64,000 bases of DNA from CBFHSF01 sp965661055 (GTDB lineage: Bacteria > Bacteroidota > Bacteroidia > Flavobacteriales > Schleiferiaceae). Of the stretch, positions 33,877-42,935 are shown one piece after another. A program made the position numbers and the translations under genes. Under the pieces are notes generated by a model. The model worked only from the letters and a program-made list of their open reading frames with translations. It did no database searches and had not been told where the DNA came from. How positions within the stretch are numbered: position 1 is the stretch's first letter; each line of letters begins with the position of its first letter. The DNA lies in assembly GCA_965661055.1 (NCBI GenBank), contig CBFICS010000005.1, positions 1 to 64,000 of the forward strand, given 5' to 3'.

Positions 33877-36192
33877 TTAGAAGCCCCAAGAAACAATAAG
33901 TGTTGGCATTATGGGTAATTGATTCACCCTTTTTGCGTCAACACGGTCAAAATAGAAAATATTCTCTCTGTTCAATACGTTGGTAGCAGCTACAGAAACA
34001 TCTAAATCAGAATTCTTAGAAAGTTCAAAGTGCTTTTTAACGGTTAAATCAACTCGGTGATAATTAGGCAGTCTACCTTTATTCAACTCTCCATAATTAA
34101 TGGTTAACTGACCGTTCTGAGAGGTATAATCGTAGTCTAAATTAGGTCTTCCTGAACCATCGGTAAAGGACATTGACGGATAAAATCCTTGTTGCTGGGT
34201 AAATGGAAATCCTGATCCAAAATTATATCGGGTTGAGATTTCCCAATCTAATTTCTTTCCTAATTTATAGCTAGCTACCAAGTTTACGTTGTGGTTTCTA
34301 TCAAAATGAGGAGAGTAAACTTGAACGCCGTCATCTCTTGTTACCTTAGTATAGGAGTATACCGCCCAAATATAAATTCTATTGGTAGTGTATTTCAATG
34401 AGAAGTCAATTCCGCGAGCAAGACCTTCTTCTACAATAAAATCTTTTCTCAACAGTTCCGGCTTGTCGTTGTAAGCTGGAATATCCTCATATAGTTTGTT
34501 TCTGTTGATGTTTGAGATAGGGTAAAAATATTTCACATACCCTTCAAGGTTCATAGTAAGATTGTCTAATACATCATATTCAAACCCTAAAACACCATGC
34601 TGAGCCCTTTGAAGTTTACCAGTTACCTGTTCGTCTCTAAATTTAGAAGGTAAATTGGTCGGACCACTTAAAAACCCATAAAACAAATTCACAACGTCTC
34701 TATCACTATTGGCAGCGACAAGGTTTTGAGAGTAGAGACCTCCAGATGCTTTAACTCTCATTTTTTCATTGAGCTTAAACTTGACACCCAGCCTAGGTTC
34801 CATAGAAAATTCACCAATGGATCCGTAGTAATGCATTCTAAACCCAGGATTCACAACCCAACGATTAGATACAAATCGATAAGTTACATACCCCGCCATT
34901 TCTGTGGTATTTTCATTTTGACGGATTTTAGTTCCGACCTCATTGGTCAACACCAAATCGGTTGCATATCCAATGGCTTGGAAACCATATCTCACCTCAT
35001 CTGATTTTCTCAAAAAATAGGTAAAATCAAGTCCACCGTTAAAACCAGAAATTGAACTCTCTCTTGGCTGACCCGGAATTTCTGAACTGTTTATTACGTA
35101 ATCAGAAAAAGCGAGATTACCTCTAATTAGCGTTGCTGAAGACGGAGGAACAATAGTGAAGTCTGCCCCGTAACCTTTAGAATTCCAGTTAATGGATTTA
35201 TCACCCCCAAACTGAACACCATCAGAAAAGCTAAAACCAAATAGGTTTATCTGAGATCCTCCTTTACTTTGAAAAGTGTACTTACCGTAAACATCTGTAA
35301 AGCTAAAAGGCAGCCCGTCATATTCGGTTTCTGCATAAGGATATAATACCTTACTGGTTTGTTCTAAATAAGAGTGTTTTGCGGAAACTAAAAAAGAGCT
35401 ATTGGCAATTCCCTTGTCATTTTTCTTTCCAATAGGTCCTTCAAACAAAACCTTAGACATGTAGGTACTTGTAGACACTTTCCCGGCAAACCTTTTAGTA
35501 TTTCCTGGTCTGGTTTTAATGTCCATTACAGAACTTGTTCTAGAACCATACTCGGCATTAAACCCAGCCGTGTGAACGTCTGCAGATTGAAGAATATCTG
35601 TGTCAAAAACACTAAAAAACCCGATGCTATGAAACGGATTGTAAACGATCATTCCGTCTAACTGCACCAAGTTTTGAATGGGTGCACCTCCCCTAATGTA
35701 TAATTGTCCTCCTTGGTCACCGGTTGTTACAACTCCAGGGACAACTTGTATTGCTTTAATAATATCAGGGTCTCCTCCAACCGAAAACTGTTCAATGGTT
35801 TTTGGGTTCAAAGTGGTTACCGAGGTAAGGACCTCTACTTTTGCCTTCTGTTTTTCTCCCGAAAGGTTAATGTCGTTTAGTATTTCTGAAGACTCTTTTA
35901 AGTAAACTTTTTTTGAAAAAATTTTATTGTCTTCTATAGTAACCTTTTGACTTACCGTCTCATAACCTACAAATGAGTAGGTTACGGTGTAAACACCTTT
36001 AGGTAAATCATTGATTTGATAAAATCCATTAAAATCGGAAACTGTACCGACTTTTGCTTCAACCACAGCAACGTTTGCAAAGGGAATGGCAGCTCCTGAA
36101 CTTTCTTCATAAACGAATCCACGTAAGATTCCTTGAGAAAATGAGGCAAAAGCTGAAAAACCAAAAATAATAGTGAGGAGTAGGTTCTTCAT
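33877..36192 (-). CDS. TonB-dependent receptor with carboxypeptidase-regulatory N-domain
   Basis: A 771-residue outer-membrane receptor with signal peptide (MKNLLLTIIFGFSAFASFSQ). Residues about 20-105 are the CarboxypepD_reg-like domain (ILRGFVYEESSGAAIPFANV, NDLPKGVYTVTYSFVGYET), about 115-230 the plug (GDPDIIKAIQVVPGVVTTGD, LYIRGGAPIQNLVQLDGM), and the rest the 22-strand barrel ending in PIMPTLIVSWGF with a terminal aromatic residue. The substrate is unknown; no SusD partner lies beside it, so it is not a classical polysaccharide pair. A -7 box is at 36212-36219. It is monocistronic. Confidence 0.9.
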   Translation of the reverse strand: MKNLLLTIIFGFSAFASFSQGILRGFVYEESSGAAIPFANVAVVEAKVGTVSDFNGFYQINDLPKGVYTVTYSFVGYETVSQKVTIEDNKIFSKKVYLKESSEILNDINLSGEKQKAKVEVLTSVTTLNPKTIEQFSVGGDPDIIKAIQVVPGVVTTGDQGGQLYIRGGAPIQNLVQLDGMIVYNPFHSIGFFSVFDTDILQSADVHTAGFNAEYGSRTSSVMDIKTRPGNTKRFAGKVSTSTYMSKVLFEGPIGKKNDKGIANSSFLVSAKHSYLEQTSKVLYPYAETEYDGLPFSFTDVYGKYTFQSKGGSQINLFGFSFSDGVQFGGDKSINWNSKGYGADFTIVPPSSATLIRGNLAFSDYVINSSEIPGQPRESSISGFNGGLDFTYFLRKSDEVRYGFQAIGYATDLVLTNEVGTKIRQNENTTEMAGYVTYRFVSNRWVVNPGFRMHYYGSIGEFSMEPRLGVKFKLNEKMRVKASGGLYSQNLVAANSDRDVVNLFYGFLSGPTNLPSKFRDEQVTGKLQRAQHGVLGFEYDVLDNLTMNLEGYVKYFYPISNINRNKLYEDIPAYNDKPELLRKDFIVEEGLARGIDFSLKYTTNRIYIWAVYSYTKVTRDDGVQVYSPHFDRNHNVNLVASYKLGKKLDWEISTRYNFGSGFPFTQQQGFYPSMSFTDGSGRPNLDYDYTSQNGQLTINYGELNKGRLPNYHRVDLTVKKHFELSKNSDLDVSVAATNVLNRENIFYFDRVDAKRVNQLPIMPTLIVSWGF

Positions 36193-36211
36193 AGTGTGTT
36201 TTTATGATTTC

Positions 36212-36219
36212 CAAATATA
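36212..36219 (-). promoter_or_regulatory. -7 promoter box of the TonB-dependent receptor gene
   Basis: TATATTTG matches TAnnTTTG and lies 20 bp before the ATG at 36192. The -33 region shows only a T-rich match. Confidence 0.5.
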
Positions 36220-36236
36220 AACAATTGTAGAGACCC

Positions 36237-37241
36237 TTAAAAAAGGATTTTAACATGAAGTTCTCGCAGTAGTTCATAGGGGTCAACATCTCCAGAACCA
36301 ATGCCTTTTAACTTTCCATCGTACTCTCTTAAGTATTTGATAATATTGAGAGACTTTGCCATTGAGTAATGCTTTGCACCTAACTGATAATCTTTAACAA
36401 AGTATGGATTTACCCCTATAAGCTTTGCGATTGCAGAAGAATCAATTCCTCGAGAACCGTGAATCATCAATAACTTTGAAAAGTAATTAAACAAGATTCC
36501 CATGGTTAAGATAGGCGGATTTTCTTTTGGATTTTTCTTGAAGTAATCAAGTATTTGAAAAGCCTTAAAACGATCTCGATGAGCAATTGCGTTGATTAAC
36601 TCAAAGTTGTTATACTCCTTGCTAATACCAATATTCTCTTCAATGACCTGAGAGGTTATGGAGGAGCCGGGTTTTAGTAAGCCAAAAAGCTTATCTAACT
36701 CGTTGTTCAATCGAGCTAAATCTGATCCTACTTGATTTGCTAAGGTTGCCGAACTTACGGTATCTATCAAAAACCCCTTTGACTTTACCCTTTTTTCTAT
36801 CCAAGTAGGAACTTGATTGTCATACAGTTTCTTGGCTTCTAACATGACATGATCTTTGGCCAATAGCTTACCCACCTTCTTGCGCTTGTCGAGGCTTTTG
36901 TATTTGTGGGCAAAAACCAAAACTGTGGTGGGTGAAGGGTTCTCAAGATACCCTTCTAGCGCATCAAACGATTTTAAATGCTGAGCTTCTTTTACAATCA
37001 CCACATTGTATGGAGCCATCATTGGGTATCGTTTAGCTTCAGAAACCACGGTCACTATATCGGTATCTTTACCATACAATATGGTCTGATTAAAGCTCTT
37101 TTCTGATTCGTCTAAAACAGTTTTTTCAAGAGCGTCTACCACTTGATCAATAAAAAAGGACTCTTCACCCATCAAAAAATAAACAGGGTGAAATTTTCTG
37201 CTTTTTATCTCCGTAAGTATGCTATCAAAACTGTGAGCCAT
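36237..37241 (-). CDS. holA: DNA polymerase III subunit delta
   Basis: The delta subunit opens the beta sliding clamp within the clamp loader. The 334-residue protein follows the family layout: an AAA+-like N-domain (HPVYFLMGEESFFIDQVVDA, NVVIVKEAQHLKSFDALEGY, TTVLVFAHKYKSLDKRKKVG) and a helical collar domain (LANQVGSDLARLNNELDKLF, YNNFELINAIAHRDRFKAFQ). The first motif keeps the expected FLMGEE instead of a true P-loop, as in other delta subunits. It begins 1 bp after the HAD gene stop, so it is translationally linked to that gene. Confidence 0.9.
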   Translation of the reverse strand: MAHSFDSILTEIKSRKFHPVYFLMGEESFFIDQVVDALEKTVLDESEKSFNQTILYGKDTDIVTVVSEAKRYPMMAPYNVVIVKEAQHLKSFDALEGYLENPSPTTVLVFAHKYKSLDKRKKVGKLLAKDHVMLEAKKLYDNQVPTWIEKRVKSKGFLIDTVSSATLANQVGSDLARLNNELDKLFGLLKPGSSITSQVIEENIGISKEYNNFELINAIAHRDRFKAFQILDYFKKNPKENPPILTMGILFNYFSKLLMIHGSRGIDSSAIAKLIGVNPYFVKDYQLGAKHYSMAKSLNIIKYLREYDGKLKGIGSGDVDPYELLRELHVKILF

Positions 37242-37242
37242 G

Positions 37243-37962
37243 CTATAATATAGTTATCAGTTCTTCCATGTCAGAAATTTCAAAGGTCGGTTTTTCAAGG
37301 TGAGGTTGTTTCTTTGGATTGAAAAATATTGCATCCATTCCTATCCCCATGGCCCCTTTTACATCTGCCTCTAAATTATCTCCGATCATTATGGCGTTTT
37401 TTCTTGTAGCCTTGGTTTGAAAAAGAGCCTGTGAAAAAATTTTGGGATGGGGTTTGTTCACCCCAATATCATCGGAAGTAAAAACAGAAGAAAAATACTT
37501 TTCAATTCCTGTTTTCTCCATTTTTATTGATTGAACTTCACTAAAACCATTGGTGATGATATGAAGTAAGTAATGTTCTTTTAAATACTCTAAAGTTTTA
37601 ATTGAGTTTGGCAGTAAATTAGTCTTGTGAGGGCCGTGCTTTACATAAAAGGCATCAAGCTCAACGGCTAATTTGTGGTTTAGAACTCCAAAACTTTCTA
37701 AGGCCATTTTGAAACGGGTTGATCTCAACTCATTCTTACTTATTCTACAGCTTCTATACTGGGACCATAACCAGTCATTTACCTCGTAATACTTCTGGTA
37801 AAAATGAGAAAACTCGATATCCCTCAACTCATTTAACTTAAACTCCACAAAAAGCTCTTGTAAAGTTTCTTTTGAGTTCTTATCAAAATCCCAAAGGGTA
37901 TGGTCTAAATCAAAAAATATGTGTTTATATTTTTTCACCTTTTGAGTAGGTTTAGTGGCCAA
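37243..37962 (-). CDS. HAD-superfamily hydrolase, YjjG-like nucleotidase
   Basis: A 239-residue cytoplasmic phosphatase. HAD motifs: the nucleophile Asp and second Asp in FFDLDHTLWDFDKNS, the Thr/Ser motif in LHIITNGFSE, the Lys in GVNKPHPKIF and the acidic pair in IMIGDNLEADVKGA. The helical cap after motif I and the DHTLWDFD pattern match YjjG-type pyrimidine 5'-nucleotidases. Its start lies 28 bp inside the preceding acyltransferase gene; a shorter start is not obvious, so the overlap is probably real. Confidence 0.85.
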   Translation of the reverse strand: MATKPTQKVKKYKHIFFDLDHTLWDFDKNSKETLQELFVEFKLNELRDIEFSHFYQKYYEVNDWLWSQYRSCRISKNELRSTRFKMALESFGVLNHKLAVELDAFYVKHGPHKTNLLPNSIKTLEYLKEHYLLHIITNGFSEVQSIKMEKTGIEKYFSSVFTSDDIGVNKPHPKIFSQALFQTKATRKNAIMIGDNLEADVKGAMGIGMDAIFFNPKKQPHLEKPTFEISDMEELITIL

Positions 37963-38843
37963 GGCAGTCGGTTAAAAACATGCAAAGCGTAATCTTCATT
38001 TTCTGCTCCAAATCCTGCATAAAAATCTCTTAAGCCGGGTAAGTTGCTACCTTCAAAATCAAAAATGGCATTTGAGTTAGCATTTGCCTGAATAAACTGA
38101 TCAATAAGCCAAGTCATTGCCTGAGTTTCTTTGGCATACTGGTTTGCTGCAGAGAACAAGAACACCTTTCTATTCTTATTGACCAAAATAAAAAAGCCTG
38201 CGATAACGGTATTTGTTTCATCGCAAACCGACCAAACTTCTGCCATACCCTTATGCCTTGCAACGTACATCAATTGTTTCATTACAGGAAAAAAGTCTTT
38301 GCGAAGTGAAAGACTCCTCCCTATATTCTCTTTAAAAATAACCAAGAGTCTGTCTATACTATCCGATTGAAAAACTGAAAATTGATGACTCCTTCCCTTC
38401 TTTAAATTTCTTTTTGTTCGAGAGTTGTAATTAGACTTTATCTGCTGATAATCTTGCGAAAGGTGTAATACTAAATTGGTTTGTCTTTCAACTTCGATAA
38501 ATTCATGATTGTGATTATAGCTATTGAAATAGACTTCACCATATTTAAAATCTGAAGGAATGCTAGTTAAAAAATCATTCATGAGTTTCCCAGAAATGGG
38601 ATAAGGAGAAAAGATTCCCAGTTGCTGAACGCCTGTAGGTCTAAAAATATATTTCACACCCCATTTAACATCCCACGTAAGTGGCATTACGGCTTCATAA
38701 TCATTCAAGATCAAACCGGACCAATTGGGTGCACTTATATCAAGGTACCAAGAGTAGGCATAGGCAAATTCAGAAGGACTCTTTCTTACACACGCATCCC
38801 ATTTTTCAGTATCAATTTCTGAATCAGGTAGAAAGGTAATCAT
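37935..38843 (-). CDS. GNAT/FemAB-like acyltransferase, envelope-sugar cluster
   Basis: The 302-residue protein has the double-GNAT organisation of FemAB-like enzymes: an N-domain (FAYAYSWYLDISAPNWSGLI, KYIFRPTGVQQLGIFSPYP) and a C-domain with NYNSRTKRNLKKG, the acceptor stretch WSVCDETNTVIAGFFILVN and IFDFEGSNLPGLRDFYAGFG. Such enzymes transfer acyl or aminoacyl groups in peptidoglycan or polysaccharide synthesis. The start overlaps the 3' end of the deacetylase-like gene by 4 nt. The donor and acceptor are not evident. Confidence 0.7.
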   Translation of the reverse strand: MITFLPDSEIDTEKWDACVRKSPSEFAYAYSWYLDISAPNWSGLILNDYEAVMPLTWDVKWGVKYIFRPTGVQQLGIFSPYPISGKLMNDFLTSIPSDFKYGEVYFNSYNHNHEFIEVERQTNLVLHLSQDYQQIKSNYNSRTKRNLKKGRSHQFSVFQSDSIDRLLVIFKENIGRSLSLRKDFFPVMKQLMYVARHKGMAEVWSVCDETNTVIAGFFILVNKNRKVFLFSAANQYAKETQAMTWLIDQFIQANANSNAIFDFEGSNLPGLRDFYAGFGAENEDYALHVFNRLPWPLNLLKR

Positions 38844-40147
38844 GGTAGGGCGTATTTTACCATTTTTATGTAAAGATCATTCCACCCCTTCCACTCGGGC
38901 TCTACTTCGCTAAAAATTCTATTGTGCCATACAGAGACGAACATTCCGTCTACTTCTTTTACCGCATCAATCATCTCTTTTATTTGTGGCCATGCTTTTA
39001 TTGCAGGAATGGACTGGTAATACATCAGGGCACCTTCCATTACTTGAAAAGGATAAATTTTCAAGGGCCTTTTCACTTCCATCTCCAGGTCGTAAAAATC
39101 AAATGGATGCGCAATTCCGGCTCTAAATCCTAAATCATTTGAAAATCCCATAGAGTAATCTTCTGTGATTCCAAAGTTGATCAAATGCCTATAGGTATTT
39201 GGGAAATTAAGCATCAAGAAATGTTGTCTACTTCTTTTTACCGGAATATTAAGAACCTTTTCTAGTCCTTTGACTTCTTTTTCAAGAATTGACTCAGAGG
39301 TGTTGCTTTTATAACTAGGGTGAATACCAACAGGTGCAAAATCATTAATACCCTTTACCGCTGCGTGTAATTTTGGAGAGTAAAACGGAACGTTTCTATC
39401 GTACTGACCAAAAGAAGAAAACAAGACAAAGTATTGGGCATCAAACTGCAAGGATTCTTTGAGAGACGCTTGGTATTCGGTAGTATCATAAGGATCGTCT
39501 AAAATCCCTAAAACCGTTAGAAAGCGATTGTATGCGTTTACAAATGAAAAGCTACCCAAGTCTTTTAAAAACCCTCCAATCGTCCTAAATCCGCCTTTGC
39601 TTTTGTAGGCATAAAGATTATCAATATCTATGGTAGAAAGAAACTTGTACTTAGGTGGATTAAAATTTACTTCAGGATATACCGCTTGGATTTTTCTTTT
39701 CACCAAGCTTGCCCAGTGATTTACAATAGGCTTTTTGAGAAAGCCTTCTTTATAGGCTAAGCTCTCGGTGGGCGGGAATCTGCCGTGTTCATCTGCAATA
39801 TAGGGTAAATACTCTTCATACCTTGTCACCATATAGAAGCTAGCGGCAAAAGGGTCAAAAGGCAAGGCTGAGTTTCCTTGGGTATTAAAAAAAACAGGCA
39901 GTCCGTCAAGGTCTTCTACATAGATCTCTTGTTCAAAAATATCTGACTCAAACAACAGCTCAGCAGGAATTATAGTAACTCCGCGATTTACTCTTTTTTT
40001 AGAGTAATTCAACAGGACTGCAGAAGTATCTTCAAAAATAGCCTCGTTGGAAGTAAATTCAACTTTCACTCCCAATACATCTTGAAAGATTAAAGAGAAA
40101 ATATACTTTATTCTCGGCGTTATTTTATCGGTATAAACGGTTATCAT
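38840..40147 (-). CDS. Polysaccharide deacetylase-like protein
   Basis: The 435-residue protein resembles the Bacteroidota group annotated as polysaccharide deacetylase with an extra N-terminal domain (about 1-150; MITVYTDKITPRIKYIFSLI, GLPVFFNTQGNSALPFDPF). The C-terminal part has the NodB-like strands: FLSTIDIDNLYAYKSKGG in place of the TFDD motif, FAPVGIHPSYKSNTSES with the GxHxS-type motif, RQHFLMLNFPNTYRHLINFG, and FVSVWHNRIFSE near the end. The first metal motif (DID) and the His motif suggest retained activity. It overlaps the downstream acyltransferase gene by 4 nt, so these belong to one envelope-polysaccharide operon. Confidence 0.7.
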   Translation of the reverse strand: MITVYTDKITPRIKYIFSLIFQDVLGVKVEFTSNEAIFEDTSAVLLNYSKKRVNRGVTIIPAELLFESDIFEQEIYVEDLDGLPVFFNTQGNSALPFDPFAASFYMVTRYEEYLPYIADEHGRFPPTESLAYKEGFLKKPIVNHWASLVKRKIQAVYPEVNFNPPKYKFLSTIDIDNLYAYKSKGGFRTIGGFLKDLGSFSFVNAYNRFLTVLGILDDPYDTTEYQASLKESLQFDAQYFVLFSSFGQYDRNVPFYSPKLHAAVKGINDFAPVGIHPSYKSNTSESILEKEVKGLEKVLNIPVKRSRQHFLMLNFPNTYRHLINFGITEDYSMGFSNDLGFRAGIAHPFDFYDLEMEVKRPLKIYPFQVMEGALMYYQSIPAIKAWPQIKEMIDAVKEVDGMFVSVWHNRIFSEVEPEWKGWNDLYIKMVKYALP

Positions 40148-40174
40148 AAATAATATTCTGACTAAAGATACAAA

Positions 40175-40597
40175 TTACCATTTCGGGGAAGTAAGGTGAT
40201 AGAGCAGAGATTGTATCAAACGCAAAGTTCTTTTTGAGTCTGGCTTTCTTTTTGACTTGTTCATAGCAGGATGTGTTATCATAAGACAACCTTTAGTACA
40301 TTGATTTTCAAAGAAATATCTTTGCTGCCACACCACTTCATTTACGGTTTCATCTAAAGGTAAAACTTCGAAATTCTTGAGCAGGACTTCTGTAGGTAAC
40401 CCTTTATTTTCTGAATGAGTATAAGACAATTCTGGAAATTTAAAAACTTGGACTTTCAATTCACTTTTTAAAAGCCAAGCCAATCCTTCTCGGTACGCTT
40501 TTACCAATTCAGGATATTGCATCCTCTTTTTATAAGAAGCAAAAAACAACTTTTTGTTTAACTCAGAAAACCACCATGTAGTTGCCGTGTCTTGCAT
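40175..40597 (-). CDS. Hypothetical protein, 140 aa
   Basis: I do not recognise this protein. It has no signal peptide or membrane segment, is basic and aromatic (WWFSELNKKLFFASYKKRM, LVKAYREGLAWLLKSEL, WQQRYFFENQCTKGC, RTLRLIQSLLYHLTSP), and carries a single CTKGC cysteine pair. It lies 4 bp after wecB and 27 bp before the deacetylase-like gene, all on the minus strand, so it is probably part of the same envelope-sugar operon. The two tightly spaced neighbours make it likely to be a real gene. Confidence 0.65.
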   Translation of the reverse strand: MQDTATTWWFSELNKKLFFASYKKRMQYPELVKAYREGLAWLLKSELKVQVFKFPELSYTHSENKGLPTEVLLKNFEVLPLDETVNEVVWQQRYFFENQCTKGCLMITHPAMNKSKRKPDSKRTLRLIQSLLYHLTSPKW

Positions 40598-40601
40598 ATA
40601 A

Positions 40602-41663
40602 TTACAGAAGTGTTTTTACAATAATCTCTGCACTGTTGCCGTCGCCGTAAAACGGAATATGGTTCGTAAGATCTGCGCTTAGCAGAACCTTCCCTTTTGT
40701 CATAATTTCTTCTGGATTACTCCCTACCAAATACCCCCACCCGCTTTCAATGATCTCTGTCCATTCTGTAGTTTCTCTTGCTACCAAAACCGGCTTTTTT
40801 AAGAAATAAGCCTCTTTTTGCAATCCACCAGAGTCGGTAATAACCAATTTTGATTTTTTTATTTGGGCTAAGGTTTCGGTGTAACTCAGTGGGTCACAAA
40901 AATGAATCGAAGAAAATTCTTCAAGATCTACCTTAAAGTGTTTTAATGCTTTAAGAGTTCTTGGATGAACAGGGAAGCATATTCTATACCCCACTAAAAG
41001 CCCCAAACGATTTACCCCATTGAGGATAGAGAGCAGGCACTCTTCAGAATCGGTATTTGATTGTCTATGGAGTGTAAAAAATATCTCTGAAGGGTATTTA
41101 GCTTGGTTTAGTTTGTCTTTAAAAAGCTGTAAGGCATCAAGCATTATATCTCCACACTCAACCACCGTTGCGGTTTTCGCTTCCTCTTTTGCAACTTCAG
41201 TTGACTTTTTATTTGGTGTAAACAGTATGTCAGACAACCTGTCTACAACAATTCTATTTTGCTCTTCTGGCATGGACCAATCATTCGACCGTAGACCGGC
41301 CTCAATGTGCACCAAAATGCAATTGGCCCTTTTTGCGGCTAAAGCACCTGCAAGAGTGGTGTTGGTGTCTCCAAAAACGATGACCCTTTCAATTTTTTCT
41401 GCAGCTATAACTTCCATAAGTGAATCAACCATATCTCCCAATTGAGATCCAAAACTTACGTGGGAGGTTTTCATATGGTAGTCTGGCGCCGGGAGTCCTA
41501 AGTCAGAAAAGATAACCTCAGACATTAGCTCATCATAGTGCTGCCCGCTGTGCACAAACAAAAGGTCACCTAGAGAAGCCCCCGCGTCTACAAAAGCTTT
41601 AATGAGTGGTAAGGCTTTAATAAACTGAGGACGAGCACCAACATATAACATGGTTTTCATCAT
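40602..41663 (-). CDS. wecB: UDP-N-acetylglucosamine 2-epimerase (non-hydrolysing)
   Basis: The enzyme interconverts UDP-GlcNAc and UDP-ManNAc for surface polysaccharides. The 353-residue GT-B-fold protein shows the family motifs MLYVGARPQFIKALPLIKA, HSGQHYDELMSEVIF, VFGDTNTTLAGALAA, HIEAGLRSNDWSMPEEQNR, the catalytic region FTLHRQSNTDSEE, TDSGGLQKEAYFLKKPVL and RETTEWTEIIESG. The TLHR segment matches the usual T(x)HRxEN of the family in a slightly altered form (RQSN). It is grouped with the acyltransferase and deacetylase-like genes downstream. Confidence 0.9.
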   Translation of the reverse strand: MMKTMLYVGARPQFIKALPLIKAFVDAGASLGDLLFVHSGQHYDELMSEVIFSDLGLPAPDYHMKTSHVSFGSQLGDMVDSLMEVIAAEKIERVIVFGDTNTTLAGALAAKRANCILVHIEAGLRSNDWSMPEEQNRIVVDRLSDILFTPNKKSTEVAKEEAKTATVVECGDIMLDALQLFKDKLNQAKYPSEIFFTLHRQSNTDSEECLLSILNGVNRLGLLVGYRICFPVHPRTLKALKHFKVDLEEFSSIHFCDPLSYTETLAQIKKSKLVITDSGGLQKEAYFLKKPVLVARETTEWTEIIESGWGYLVGSNPEEIMTKGKVLLSADLTNHIPFYGDGNSAEIIVKTLL

Positions 41664-41680
41664 AGGCCAAAGCTACAAAA

Positions 41681-42376
41681 TCAACTTATGTATCCTTCAT
41701 CAGCAAAACTAAAATATCCATGCTTCGAAATAATTAAATGATCTAAGATTTTTATATCCATGAGGGAAGAAGCACTACTTGCCTTTTGGGTTAAATCAAT
41801 ATCTGCCTGAGACGGTCTCAATTGACCTGAAGGATGATTGTGAACCAAGACAATTGAGGTTGACTTTAACTCTAAAGCTCTTGACAAGATCAGACGGATA
41901 TCTGCCACTGTTCCCGTAATACCTCCCCTACTCAAACATTCATACCGTTGTATTACATGAGCCTGAGAGAGGTAAACCACCCAAAACTCTTCATGGGCTA
42001 GGTCAGATAGCTTTGACTTTAAAATAAGATATACATCTTCTGAAGACGAAATGGCTTTTTCAGGAATTTGTCTCACACGTTGATGCTCCATTCGTCGACC
42101 CAGTTCAAGTGCAGACAAAATAGTTATGGCCTTTACCTGCCCAACACCCTTTATTTGCGTGAGTTGAGAAACCGTCTTCTTGGAAAGAGATGACAACTCA
42201 TTCTCTGATTCCGATAAAATTTGTTGAGATAATGCCAAAGCGGAATATTGAGCATAACCACTTCCTAAAATGATGGCTAACAGCTCTGAATTGGTCAATG
42301 AGTGTTTACCAGAAAATTGGAACTTTTCTCTGGGTCTATCTTCTTCAGAAAGGCAAGTAATGGGTATGGGAGTCAT
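41681..42376 (-). CDS. radC: RadC-family JAB-domain protein
   Basis: The 231-residue protein has an N-terminal helix-hairpin-helix part (LTQIKGVGQVKAITILSALE) and a C-terminal JAB/MPN metal-binding domain with the motif LVHNHPSGQLRPSQADIDLT, preceded by the Glu-containing strand EEFWVVYLSQ. Members are called DNA repair protein RadC, but a role in RecA-linked repair is not well supported. The frame extends to 42457, but the ATG at 42376 (MTPIPITCL) is more likely because the rpsT terminator (42445-42476) lies over the extra codons. Confidence 0.9.
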   Translation of the reverse strand: MTPIPITCLSEEDRPREKFQFSGKHSLTNSELLAIILGSGYAQYSALALSQQILSESENELSSLSKKTVSQLTQIKGVGQVKAITILSALELGRRMEHQRVRQIPEKAISSSEDVYLILKSKLSDLAHEEFWVVYLSQAHVIQRYECLSRGGITGTVADIRLILSRALELKSTSIVLVHNHPSGQLRPSQADIDLTQKASSASSLMDIKILDHLIISKHGYFSFADEGYIS

Positions 42377-42444
42377 TTCTCTTTTTTCTGAAAGGTAACT
42401 CCAAACCCGCTGTAAAGAAGAAGAGTAATCGAATATAATCGAAT

Positions 42445-42476
42445 AAAAAAACCTCATCGAAATCGATGAGGTTTTA
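42445..42476 (-). terminator. Intrinsic terminator of rpsT
   Basis: The stem ACCTCATCG / CGATGAGGT with loop AAAT, with A-runs that become a T-tract on the minus strand, lies 22 bp after the rpsT stop. Confidence 0.85.
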
Positions 42477-42497
42477 AAATAATGTATAGGTAATAGC

Positions 42498-42749
42498 TTA
42501 TAAGCTACTTACATACTTTGTCAATTTAGACTTAAGGTTAGAAGCCTTATTCTTATGAATAATGTTCTTCTTAGCCAATTTATCAAGCATAGAGATTACC
42601 TTAGGAAGCTTTTCTCCTGCTTCTTTCTTGTCTGTATTTTCACGAAGACGTGCTACTGCATTACGTGTAGTCTTGTGATAGTATTTGTTGTGTACGCGAC
42701 GTTTCTCTGATTGACGAATGCGTTTTAATGCTGACTTATGATTTGCCAT
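42498..42749 (-). CDS. rpsT: 30S ribosomal protein S20
   Basis: S20 binds 16S rRNA early in 30S assembly. The 83-residue, strongly basic helical protein has the family start MANHKSALKRIRQSEKRR and the segments NKYYHKTTRNAVARLR and LAKKNIIHKNKASNLKSKL. It lies 27 bp after the tRNA-Glu gene on the same strand and has no clear promoter in the gap, so it is probably co-transcribed with the tRNA from the promoter at 42889-42919. It is followed by a terminator. Confidence 0.96.
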   Translation of the reverse strand: MANHKSALKRIRQSEKRRVHNKYYHKTTRNAVARLRENTDKKEAGEKLPKVISMLDKLAKKNIIHKNKASNLKSKLTKYVSSL

Positions 42750-42776
42750 AATAGTTTTTCCTATTCAAAAATCTTG

Positions 42777-42848
42777 TAGCCCGTAGGGGAATCGAACCCC
42801 TCTTTCCAGGATGAAAACCTGGCGTCCTAACCGATAGACGAACGGGCC
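42777..42848 (-). tRNA. tRNA-Glu (anticodon TTC)
   Basis: The minus strand folds into a full cloverleaf: acceptor GGCCCGT/ACGGGCT (first pair G-T), D-arm with CGGTTAGGACG, anticodon stem CCAGG/CCTGG with loop TTTTCAT (TTC anticodon) and T-arm AGGGG-TTCGATT-CCCCT. The discriminator is A. The CCA end is not encoded (CAA follows). It is upstream of rpsT. Confidence 0.97.
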
Positions 42849-42888
42849 ATTAATGTTTTAAGAGCGTGCTATCTTTCGATTGCGGGTG

Positions 42889-42919
42889 CAAATGTAAATC
42901 AAAAATCTAAACCCGCAAA
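42889..42919 (-). promoter_or_regulatory. Promoter of the tRNA-Glu-rpsT unit
   Basis: TTTG (42919-42916) and TACATTTG (42896-42889) with a 19-bp spacer on the minus strand, an exact Bacteroidota promoter. Transcription would begin about 36 nt before the mature tRNA 5' end. Confidence 0.75.
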
Positions 42920-42935
42920 CCCTAGATCAAAAAAA

